A stretch of DNA of 64,000 bases, taken from Pannonibacter tanglangensis (lineage in GTDB: Bacteria > Pseudomonadota > Alphaproteobacteria > Rhizobiales > Stappiaceae). The stretch lies in the NCBI RefSeq assembly GCF_009915685.1, contig NZ_JAABLP010000003.1; one strand, written 5' to 3'. Made by a program: the position numbers and the translations under genes. Positions 55,801 through 61,963 of this stretch are shown here, one piece after another; position 1 is the first letter of the stretch, and each line of letters begins with the position of its first letter. The notes beneath the pieces were generated by a model. That model was not told the origin of the DNA. It was given only the letters and a program-made list of their open reading frames with translations, and made no database searches.

Positions 55801-56590
55801 TGACGAGGCCGTTTTCCAGCCCCTTGGTCGCGCCCACCGACATGATGGTCAGGTCCTGGTCCGGCAGGCGCACCTGGCCGGCGGTGGCCATCGGCACCAC
55901 CTTCGCCGGCGTGCCCTCACCGATCAGCTTCAGCGTGCCGGCACCGCGGGTCGCCGCAAGCGAACCGCCCGCAAAGGAAAACTCGGCATGGGGCGCAGCT
56001 TCCTTGTCGGTCAGAACGGCTGTGGAGGCGGCGCCGCCGAGCGCGGTGATCTCGGACGACGTCAGGGTGCGGGCCACAACGGCGAAGGCGGCGAGATCCA
56101 GTCCCCAGGTCTCGCCGTCCTCGTCGTTGAAGAGGCGCAGTCCCTGGGCATTGTCGAGGCTGAAGCGATCGCCCGGGACCTTCTGGCTGCCAAGCAGCGT
56201 GCCGTTGGCATAGCGGCTCAGCGTCGAGGTGCCGTCGCCGTTGTCGGCGAGCGTGACGACGAGGCGATGCCAGGTGTCGGCCGTCAGGGTGCCGGAATAC
56301 TTGTTGTCGATCCCGACCTGGATGCCACCGCTGGTGTTCTTGAGAAAAAGGTCACCGTCGGAGGCCCCGGCCGCGCCGAGCTGCAGGAGGGAGGCAAAAT
56401 TGCCCTGCATGCCGGCCTTCGGGGCAAGCAGATCGTAGACGAGCGAGAAGTTGCGGGCCGGGGTGGCCAGGCCGTCAATCTTCACCTCGAGGGCCTGGTT
56501 GGCGGCGAGGCGCTCCACCTTCAGAAGGTGCTCGCCCTTCGGCGACGGCAGGCTTGTGTCGGACAGACGCTTGAAGACGGGAGGGGTCAT
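49823..56590 (-). CDS. Giant multidomain exoprotein: metallophosphoesterase, LamG-like and DUF4214 domains
   Basis: A 2255-residue protein with no Sec signal. Order by residue: two LamG/concanavalin-like domains (1-400); calcineurin-type phosphoesterase (about 560-830) with FPDTQDYTDD, GVGDITQWD, PPGNHDGGGH, TTHAYTNW and FSGHIFGDG all kept; a PKD-like domain (880-975); three further LamG or DUF1080-like domains (about 1000-1700) with another PKD-like domain between; a cadherin-like segment (1704-1806); a Gly/Asn-rich linker; then two DUF4214 modules to the end. The phosphatase could act on phosphate esters outside the cell. Type I secretion is inferred. GGAG precedes the ATG at 56590. Confidence 0.85.
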   Translation of the reverse strand: MTPPVFKRLSDTSLPSPKGEHLLKVERLAANQALEVKIDGLATPARNFSLVYDLLAPKAGMQGNFASLLQLGAAGASDGDLFLKNTSGGIQVGIDNKYSGTLTADTWHRLVVTLADNGDGTSTLSRYANGTLLGSQKVPGDRFSLDNAQGLRLFNDEDGETWGLDLAAFAVVARTLTSSEITALGGAASTAVLTDKEAAPHAEFSFAGGSLAATRGAGTLKLIGEGTPAKVVPMATAGQVRLPDQDLTIMSVGATKGLENGLVIRTDAKVPVKNFTLSFDLLVEKTDGMNKFGSLFQVDMKGDGETFLRSDGATFSIGHGGKYSGTLEFGAWHRVTVTVTEGDAGKSVLTYFANGKKLGTATVDTARATIDPKLGLTLFNDDDGETWPLHVSSVTFAEVAAPADYVESLGGVSLNGPADMSGQGFNFVQFGFDKGDLSATAGKGSLKPYGTPDDTNPGGGGGTAPVDLKIIAPLADSLIKVGSADKAIDLTKVFAGKDLSYKVTTSDGAVVDAKIDAKGVMTLDFGKLGVSDLSITATDSTGKSVTDNVRYLVTGDKAYTIAVFPDTQDYTDDPMGAQVFKSMTKWIADNAGNQNIQFLAGVGDITQWDAEGQYAIVKQALANIDGKVPFLLPPGNHDGGGHSREYINYNKFFDLTKIKAESKTFGGVYDREPNSYQNNYHTFTAPDGQKWLVMGLEFGPRDDVLRWADDVLKSHPDHRAILTTHAYTNWDGIHDPLGKPLNDEGAGHDYAVRTDPGDANDGETMWRDVVTKNPNVVFTFSGHIFGDGAETTIRYNDFGGTVYNMLMNYQDGVSKEITGAGNEAKGGNGGNGAIRLITIDPENDTFYTGTYFTELDTYLTGGRGGMTLDRNGLKGPYVGHQEVYRDAGVSGDMLVAGRADAGADQTVDAGGKDKVAVTLDGSASKAPAGGSLAYEWRDADGKLVGTGAQTPVELASGRHQFTLTTRDGNGKTHDDTVQVFVKGKDTLLIDTFNDGNLNGWSKLDALGNSLPQLVAGKPADFNLPDLAGGTATIAKVPSLPKSTGLLVVPQGTPADGGAKFDAFTLIYDVFLAKGGGAFTSLFQGDTSNSSDGDIFIKETGGDAYGIGIGGNYPGGISLGAWHRLTFTIEGDKMVKYADGVMVGEQSIGNDRYAFDPKKGFLLFADEDGETNDIFISSFTFTEKVLTKDAVAALGGPDAKGPVLAAGDPNAFQIDFGGSGNSLSFGNASVAITRLQDTGWLVKGSVYNNPNNPYSDGSLFDQTNSPDAKMLIWGASEAKAWTDYSFEVSINSYDDDAVGVLFRVKDASNHYMLTLDTQKNERVLVKVQDGVTTELAREANGYRFYDEMRVKVAVVGDEIRASIDGEVLFGGPVKDTKPLVSGTIGVISRDQTITEFDDVVVTRAVLTADAGEAIRVVDFDGDGKVSVALDGANSFGPSGIASYDWSAGTASASGKSATLDLAAGKHDVRLTVKEAGGKSSSDLVKVEVVSKDRVLIHDTFSDGNMDGWTVKDTGDLGGASDWKVDGGRLVQAGGITSKELTWKGASATDVWERGWSPLGDGIYALHQGTAALWQDGYSWTDYSVAAKLVAPAKGGMGFMLRYQDANNYYKLEVDAKNGLTTLVKMVNGRESFIDRARNTYTPGETVDLRVDVQGTKFSVWLNGLNLFPDVAEDRSIASGTVGLYTWGNPGVTFDDVTVLSLKASTGSNQAPDLLLSAKALTLAEGTVAADRVLADVSVKDDGIGTNVISVSDSRFAVENGKLVLKAASVLDFEAGSTIAVKVSVDDASIGTGPEDIETFTLTLTDVAEGGNGGGGNGGGGNGGGNGGGSTDPVTPNLPAPGGSDSNDTLTYTTTLPQQIDGKGGFDTVRLPLAFDAVKIVAADGGFRLEPVKAGQFSPIFVANIEAVEFLGGVTVPNDPGAIRRVALDSSKEAAAVHRLYDAAFNRDPDTAGLTHWAKMLKGGESLSSVAEMFAGSPEFTRGQSLTDDTFVARVYENAFGRKPDAAGLAHWVKQLQGGASRGEILVAISESQEHVNNQASAVKNGVWTLSEGVEHRGTAGADTIRVASLPARVDGGAGTDKVVFTANFADVKILSADKGFEVIGTRGGQSASVSNVEHLVFGDGTELKLDTSATSAKLVRLFDAAFDRPGDIAGLSGWAKALSEGKASLGSIADAFVKSAEFASRFGANLSDAAFVQAVYENAFGRSAEPAGLAGWVKAMGEGKSRGDVLTAIAESAEHVQLTGNVTDDGVWLMVA
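51110..51175 (-). repeat. Coding Gly/Asn repeat linker of the giant protein
   Basis: Repeating GGNGGGG and GGNGGGNGG units encode a flexible linker between the cadherin-like part and the DUF4214 modules. The DNA is a GC-rich near-tandem of about 12-15 bases. Confidence 0.75.
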
Positions 56591-56689
56591 GGCAGGCTCC
56601 GATTGCAAGGACAAGCCGCCGTTCTGGGGGGCGAGACAACCGGAAGAGGGGTCCGGTCGGCGGCATTGCCGTTTACAAACCGTCAACCA

Positions 56690-56739
56690 TTGCGAAATTC
56701 CATTTGAAATTACGATTATTGATGATAGGCATGGCCTAT
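56690..56739. promoter_or_regulatory. Divergent promoter with LysR-type dyad and start-spanning palindrome
   Basis: AATTCCATTTGAAATT near 56696-56711 is an imperfect dyad of the T-N11-A type bound by LysR proteins, and GAAATT is directly repeated there. ATAGGC-ATG-GCCTAT at 56725-56739 is a perfect palindrome whose right arm overlaps the lysR start codon. The region separates the lysR gene from the giant exoprotein gene. Confidence 0.5.
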
Positions 56740-57631
56740 GAAATTTCAGCAATTACGTGCATTTCACGCTATCGCATCCGAAGGTGGTGTCGGTCGGGCC
56801 GCCCGTCGTCTGGCTGTCACGCAGCCGACCTTGTCGCAGCACATCAAGGCTTTGGAGGATCGGTTCGGCGTCGCGTTGTTCGAGCGCGAGGGGCGCCGGC
56901 TGCGTCTGACGCCGATTGGCGAGCGGCTCTACAAGATGACTAGCCAGCTCATGACCAGCTGGGACGAGATCGAAAATTTATTGAATCAAAACAACAGTGT
57001 TAACAGCGGACGGCTGCGGATCGGGTCTGACGCGCCGATGCATGCGGTCGAACTGTTACAGCGTTACAAGGAACGCTACCCGAACATTGACGTCTCCATC
57101 CGCATCCAGCCGGGAGGCGCCGTGCTTGAACAGCTCGAGGCGGCGAACATGGACGTGGCCATTCTCGTGACACCTCCCGCAGGGGGAGATTTCTACCTGC
57201 AGCCGCTCAACACCGAGCCGCTGATGGCCGTGGTGCCCGCGCAGCATCCGATTGCCGCTGAAGGGGCGGTGAGCCTGGCCCGTCTGGCGGCGGAAACCAT
57301 GATCCTGCGCGAGAAGCGGAGCATGACGCGCGCCGCCATCGAGGCGGAGCTGCAGGCGCGGGGTCTCGCTCCGCGGGCCATCCTCGAGATTTCCTCGCGC
57401 GAGGCAATCCGCGAGGCAATCGCCCGCGGACTGGGGGTCACCCTGATGGTGACGAGCGATTGCGTTCCGGACCCGCGGCTCGCCAACGTCCCGCTCGACA
57501 TCGACGACCGCACGACGCACCTGACGGAGTATGTCGTCACCCGGCAGGACCGTCGCAGGACGCCGATCATCCGCGAATTCCTTGACATTGCCCTCGCCTA
57601 CGCCGGGGAACTGGCGCGGCGGCGGCTTTAA
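56738..57631 (+). CDS. LysR family transcriptional regulator
   Basis: A 297-residue LysR regulator. HTH: AARRLAVTQPTLSQHIKALEDRFGV; the co-inducer domain begins at NSGRLRIGSDAPMHAVELLQRYKERYP. The pattern is like regulators associated with aminoethylphosphonate use, but no phosphonate gene is visible. It is divergent from the giant phosphoesterase gene, so it probably controls that exoprotein, perhaps in response to a phosphorus compound. Both points are inference. Confidence 0.88.
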   Translation: MKFQQLRAFHAIASEGGVGRAARRLAVTQPTLSQHIKALEDRFGVALFEREGRRLRLTPIGERLYKMTSQLMTSWDEIENLLNQNNSVNSGRLRIGSDAPMHAVELLQRYKERYPNIDVSIRIQPGGAVLEQLEAANMDVAILVTPPAGGDFYLQPLNTEPLMAVVPAQHPIAAEGAVSLARLAAETMILREKRSMTRAAIEAELQARGLAPRAILEISSREAIREAIARGLGVTLMVTSDCVPDPRLANVPLDIDDRTTHLTEYVVTRQDRRRTPIIREFLDIALAYAGELARRRL

Positions 57632-57753
57632 GGGGGGCCAGGCACGCGGGGCCGGCGAGCTACAACCGGGTTACACGTCTGGTATGCATTCGTCTGGCTT
57701 GTCGGCACCGGCAAGAAGGCGTCTATCTCGAGGGGACGACCTTGGGAGGGGCA

Positions 57754-59667
57754 ATGCGTATCTCGACGATCACCAACTGGGCCTATGGCCTGACATTGGT
57801 CATGACCATCACGTCCGGCGTGGCGTTCATCCTGTCGTCCAGAAGTGCCGAGGACGAGCGGGTCGCGGTGGAGCACCTGCTGCAGCTCGACAGGCTGGCG
57901 GAAGACCTGGCCCTCGGCGCGGAGCTGAGAACGGACGAGGCGCGGCTTTTCGTCATGCGCGGGACGCCGGAGCATCTGGCGGCCTTTCACGTGGCCGAGG
58001 CGCAGGAACGGGCCCTCGCACAGGCGATCGACACGGCCCCGGCGCTCGGGGTCACCCCGCAGGAACTGGAGCTGCTGGAACGGGTGCGCCGGGACGCCGA
58101 GGCGCTTGACGCGCTGGAAGTGAAGGCCGTTGCGGCGCATCAGGCCGGACGGACGGAAGAGGCGCGAGAGATCCTGTTTGGCGATGCGCATTACGCCGCG
58201 CACCTGGACCTGATCGATTCGGTCCGTGCCTTCCGCCAGACCACCGAGACCCGGACCGAGGCAGAGCTGGCCGTGCGCCATGCCCGCAGCGACATGTATG
58301 GCCACGTGGCACGCCTGTCGCTCGGGATGACCGCTGCGGTGTTCCTGGGTGTGCTGTACTTCATCCTGATCCGGCGCGTGTCGCAGCCACTGCGGCGCAT
58401 GACGGGCATCGTCAACCGGCTGGCACGACAGGATTTCGCCGTCGAGGTGCCGCTCGACGGCCGACGCGACGAGATCGGCGAGATGACCAGCGCCATCCAG
58501 GTGTTCCGCGACAACGGCCTTGAGCGGGCAAGACTGGATGCGGAGCGACGCCGCGACCTGCAGACCAAGGACCTGATCCTGCAGATGATGCACCGGCTGC
58601 AGGCCTGCGAGAAGCTGGACGAGCTGGCCGAGGTGGTCAGCCGGTTCCTGCCGCAGCTGTTCCCGCATCTGCCCGGCGCGCTCTATGTGGTCAGCAACAG
58701 CCGCATGTCGCTGGCGCCGCTGGGCTCCTGGCTTGGTCCGCGCGGCGTGGTCGACCGGTTCCAGACCCGCGACTGCTGGGGCTTGCGCCGGGGCCGTCCG
58801 CATGCGGCGCAGGACAGCGAGAACGACGTGCCCTGCGGCCACGTGCAGCAGGACGACCTGCCGAGCCTGTGCATGCCGCTGACCGCCCAGGGCGACACCA
58901 TCGGCCTGCTCTATCTCGAGGGCCGCAGCGACGATGCCCCCGAGGTGCAGGACGCCCGGCTCTATCTGGAAATCATCGCGGAAAATCTCGGCCTCGCCAT
59001 TGCCAACCTGCAGCTGCGGGAAAGGCTGATGCGGCTGGCCGTGCAGGATTCGCTGACCGGTCTCCTGAACCGCCGCTCGCTGGACGAGGCGCTGCACGCC
59101 CTGGCACAGGACCATCCGCAAGCCCCCCATCCGGCCCCCCATCCGGTCCTGCGGGCCGCCGCCGAAGCTCCGGGCCAGACGGAGAGCCCTGCCGGGGAGG
59201 ACAGCGGTCCTGCGGGCGGGAACGGGGAGGCGGACGCCCGGGCGCTGGCCTGCCTGATGATCGACATCGACCACTTCAAGCGTTTCAATGACGAGTTCGG
59301 TCACGACGCCGGCGACGTCGTGATGCAGACGGTGGCTGGCGTCATCGTCGAGCTGGTGGGCACTGCCGGACGCGCCTACCGGTTCGGCGGCGAGGAGTTC
59401 ACGGTGCTGATGGAGGACACGACCGGCGCGGCGGCCTGGCAGCTCGCCGAGCAGATCCGCAACCGCGTAGCGACCACGCCGCTCACCCATCGCGGGCGCA
59501 TCCTCGGCACCGTCACCATTTCCATCGGCCTTGCCCTGAGCCCGGCCGGCGGCCCGGTCAACACCCTGCGCACCCGTGCCGACATTGCCCTGCTGAACGC
59601 CAAGGCCTCCGGCCGCAACCGGACGCTCGGCGAGAACAGCCGCCGCGACACCGACAGCCCGGCCTGA
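57754..59667 (+). CDS. Membrane diguanylate cyclase with HAMP and GAF-like domains
   Basis: A 637-residue protein. A first TM segment near residues 10-30, a periplasmic coiled region, a second TM near 190-210, HAMP, a GAF-like segment with Cys/His residues (RDCWGLRRGRPH, then VPCGHVQ), and a C-terminal GGDEF domain with RFGGEEFTVLM. The RxxD inhibitory site is absent. Between NRRSLDE and CLMIDIDHF there is an extra Pro/Ala/Gly-rich stretch of about 40 residues. GGAGG precedes the ATG at 57754. Confidence 0.9.
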   Translation: MRISTITNWAYGLTLVMTITSGVAFILSSRSAEDERVAVEHLLQLDRLAEDLALGAELRTDEARLFVMRGTPEHLAAFHVAEAQERALAQAIDTAPALGVTPQELELLERVRRDAEALDALEVKAVAAHQAGRTEEAREILFGDAHYAAHLDLIDSVRAFRQTTETRTEAELAVRHARSDMYGHVARLSLGMTAAVFLGVLYFILIRRVSQPLRRMTGIVNRLARQDFAVEVPLDGRRDEIGEMTSAIQVFRDNGLERARLDAERRRDLQTKDLILQMMHRLQACEKLDELAEVVSRFLPQLFPHLPGALYVVSNSRMSLAPLGSWLGPRGVVDRFQTRDCWGLRRGRPHAAQDSENDVPCGHVQQDDLPSLCMPLTAQGDTIGLLYLEGRSDDAPEVQDARLYLEIIAENLGLAIANLQLRERLMRLAVQDSLTGLLNRRSLDEALHALAQDHPQAPHPAPHPVLRAAAEAPGQTESPAGEDSGPAGGNGEADARALACLMIDIDHFKRFNDEFGHDAGDVVMQTVAGVIVELVGTAGRAYRFGGEEFTVLMEDTTGAAAWQLAEQIRNRVATTPLTHRGRILGTVTISIGLALSPAGGPVNTLRTRADIALLNAKASGRNRTLGENSRRDTDSPA

Positions 59668-59697
59668 GAGACCCCGGTCACGCATGCCGTCCGTCCG

Positions 59698-59773
59698 GGC
59701 CACGGAGCTGACGCCGTGGCCGTCCGGGCGCGGCGGGCGGGCGCGCGCAATCCGCGCTGCCGCGCCCGGACGG
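59698..59773. terminator. Overlapping GC hairpins between the cyclase gene and tRNA-Arg
   Basis: GGCCACGG pairs with CCGTGGCC (59698-59721), and CCGTCCGGGCGCGGC pairs with GCCGCGCCCGGACGG (59720-59773, 15-base perfect arms, 24-base loop). They share bases near 59720, so they are alternatives or nested. No T-run. A bidirectional terminator between two tail-to-tail units is the likely use. Confidence 0.5.
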
Positions 59774-59857
59774 CACGCAACAGCGCAATGACGGCATGGC
59801 TGCGAGACAGAAGAGCCAGGCGACGCGACAGAAGAGCGAGATTAGACGGAAGAGAAA

Positions 59858-59934
59858 TGGCGCGCCCGAAGAGATTCGAACTCCTGACCCCCAGATTCGT
59901 AGTCTGGTGCTCTATCCAGCTGAGCTACGGGCGC
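59858..59934 (-). tRNA. tRNA-Arg(ACG)
   Basis: A 77-base tRNA. The acceptor arm GCGCCCG pairs with CGGGCGC, the D-arm GCTC pairs with GAGC, the anticodon loop CTACGAA gives anticodon ACG, and the T-loop is TTCGAAT. The CCA end is encoded (59858-59860). It reads CGN-type Arg codons after deamination of the first anticodon base. Confidence 0.97.
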
Positions 59935-60277
59935 GCTGTGCCTTGCGGCGATATGGACCCCTGAGGCAGGGACCTCGTGTTTCCGTCAAGGCCTGGAAGC
60001 GAGGCTTCGTGGATCCTGTCGGGAACAGGTCGTCGGCGCCTCGGTGCGAGGCGCTTCCGAACGACGCCGTACCTACTCAAACCTGAGCCGCTTGGCAAGC
60101 GGGCATTTGAAACTTTTTTTGACAGCGCAGAATTCCGCCGCTTCCGGCTTGTGCACAACGGTGGAAAACCTTGACCGGCAAACGAGCCGGACGTCCGCCG
60201 TCCGCGAGCGGGGATCGGCCGCGACGCAGGTGCGCCGGTCAGGTGAGACGGTCAGGTGCAAAGATCAGGTGCAACGG
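59935..60277. other. Intergenic region between tRNA-Arg and the histidine kinase gene
   Basis: About 340 bases with no supported gene. It contains the tRNA promoter region, a small perfect hairpin CCGCTTG-G-CAAGCGG at 60088-60102 with a T-run 11 bases later, and most of a 13-base tandem repeat that runs into the stop of the kinase gene. Confidence 0.5.
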
Positions 60278-60297
60278 TCAGGTGAGCCGGTCAGACG
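60239..60297. repeat. 13-bp tandem repeat across the histidine kinase stop codon
   Basis: TCAGGTG recurs at 60239, 60252, 60265 and 60278, with a degenerate fifth copy (TCAGACG) at 60291, an exact period of 13. The copy at 60278 supplies the kinase stop codon on the minus strand. A change in copy number would shift the reading frame and alter the C-terminus. Confidence 0.8.
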
Positions 60298-61921
60298 GGC
60301 GACCAGAGGGTCGATCTGGCCAGTCGAGCCGGAAGGTGGCCCCTGCCCCGCGATCTTCCAGCGCGATGGTGCCGCCATGGGCCCGGGTCAGCTCGGCGGC
60401 AATCGCCAGCCCGAGCCCGGTGCCGCCGCTGCGGGCCGCGCTCTGAAAGGCCCGGAAGAGATTGTTGCGGATGGCAGGCGGGATGCCGGGCCCCGTGTCA
60501 CTGACACGGATCGTCACCAGCCCGTCGCGCCGCACCGCCCGCACGGCAATGCGGCGGATGACGGCCTCATCTGTCTCGCCTTCCAGCGCCTGCAGGGCAT
60601 TGCGCAGCAGGTTCAGCAGCACGCGGAAGAGCTGTTCCGGATCGGCGTCGATTTCCAGCGCCTCGTCGACCTCGACCTCGAAGGCGATGTCCGCCCGTTC
60701 GGCGAGGGCCAGCAGCTCGCCGACATCGGTGACGACCCGCGCCAGCCGCACCAGCCGGCGGCTGGGCGTGGCTTCCTGCGCCTTGCCATAGGCCAGCACC
60801 GCCTGGGTGTAGGCCGCCGCCCGGTCCAGCGTCGACAGGATCTTGGGCGCCAGACGCCGCACGGTGGGGTCGGGCACGTTCTCCAGACGTTCGATGAAGA
60901 GCTGGGCCGAGGCAAGCAGGTTGCGCAGGTCGTGGTTGATCTTCGACACCGCGAGCCCGAGGTCGGCCAGTCTCTGCTTCTGGTGCAGCGTCCGGGCCAA
61001 CGTCTGCTGCATGTCGACGAAGCGGCGCTCGGCATCGCCGATCTCGTCCGCGCGGGTGCTGGGCGGCAGGAGCAGGGTCGCATCCTGCGGCGCCTCGGCA
61101 AAGGCCTGCATGGCGCGCGTCAGCCGCTGCAGCGGCCGCACGAACAGCGCGCGGAGAGTGATGTAGACGAGGGTGGCGGTCAGGCCCGAGATGAACAGGG
61201 ACAGGGCGAGGATGCGGCCGGAGAAGGCCAGCATGTCCTCACGCAGCAACCGGATGGGCAGCACGATGTCGACCTGCTCGATGCCGCGCCCGCCGCCGGC
61301 CATCGGCCCGGCCCCGATGACGCGCATCAGACCCTCGCCCGGCGACAACAGCACGGCGAAGCTCGAGGCAATGGCATTCATCGGCGAGACGGCCCGCATG
61401 TCGATGATCATGTCGATGTCCTGCGGCAGCGCACTCATGGCGATGAGACTGCGGCGCTGGCCTTCGACCAGGGCAATGGCGAGGGCGCCCGTGGTGCGCA
61501 GCAACTCCTCCTGGAGCCGCGGGGCAATCGTGTTGGTCTCGGTCAGAACGGAGGCCGCAACGCCGGCGGTGGTCAGGCGGTCGTTCAGCCAGGTATTGCG
61601 GTAATTGGCGATGGACGGGACAAAGATGAACACTTCCGACAGCATGACGAAGAGCACGGTGAGCAGCAGCAGCTTGCCGGACAGGCCGCTGATGCGCCGC
61701 TGGGCCTGGACAAGATCCGCCCGTGGCCCGTCGGCGGCGTCCGAGGGCGCCCGGGGCTCCGGTCCGCCATCTGGTCCGCCGTCTGGTCCTGCCGTCAGCC
61801 CGTCTGTCAGCCCGTCTGTCAGGCCGGACTTCAGGTCAGCCGTCAGGTCAGGCTCTGGCCCCTCGCCGGTCCCCTGTCCCGGCGACAGGGGAGCAAACCG
61901 GTCGGCTGCGTCCTGTCTCAT
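60278..61921 (-). CDS. Membrane sensor histidine kinase without adjacent regulator
   Basis: A 547-residue kinase. A Gly/Pro/Asp-rich N-terminal repeat (GLTDGLTDGL) precedes the first TM segment near residue 85; a second TM near 245 leads to a HAMP domain and the catalytic part. The H-box is SKINHDLRNLL, the N-box LLNLLRNALQAL, and G-boxes DTGPGIP and GGTGLGLAIA. No response regulator is adjacent. GGGAG precedes the ATG at 61921. The last codons lie in a 13-base tandem repeat. Confidence 0.88.
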   Translation of the reverse strand: MRQDAADRFAPLSPGQGTGEGPEPDLTADLKSGLTDGLTDGLTAGPDGGPDGGPEPRAPSDAADGPRADLVQAQRRISGLSGKLLLLTVLFVMLSEVFIFVPSIANYRNTWLNDRLTTAGVAASVLTETNTIAPRLQEELLRTTGALAIALVEGQRRSLIAMSALPQDIDMIIDMRAVSPMNAIASSFAVLLSPGEGLMRVIGAGPMAGGGRGIEQVDIVLPIRLLREDMLAFSGRILALSLFISGLTATLVYITLRALFVRPLQRLTRAMQAFAEAPQDATLLLPPSTRADEIGDAERRFVDMQQTLARTLHQKQRLADLGLAVSKINHDLRNLLASAQLFIERLENVPDPTVRRLAPKILSTLDRAAAYTQAVLAYGKAQEATPSRRLVRLARVVTDVGELLALAERADIAFEVEVDEALEIDADPEQLFRVLLNLLRNALQALEGETDEAVIRRIAVRAVRRDGLVTIRVSDTGPGIPPAIRNNLFRAFQSAARSGGTGLGLAIAAELTRAHGGTIALEDRGAGATFRLDWPDRPSGRPSDRLT

Positions 61922-61963
61922 CGGTTCTGCTCCCTTGCAGCGCGCTGCGGTTGCCCTGGCAGT

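Noticed and set aside
49688..56707. A plus-strand open frame of 2339 codons opposite the giant exoprotein gene
   Set aside because: It mirrors the codon pattern of the opposite strand, has no domain or motif, low-complexity Arg/His/Gly composition and no ribosome site. The minus-strand protein has clear domains. The length is a by-product of high GC at third positions.
60239..60297. Possible CRISPR-like array
   Set aside because: The unit is 13 bases with no unique spacers; it is a simple tandem repeat.
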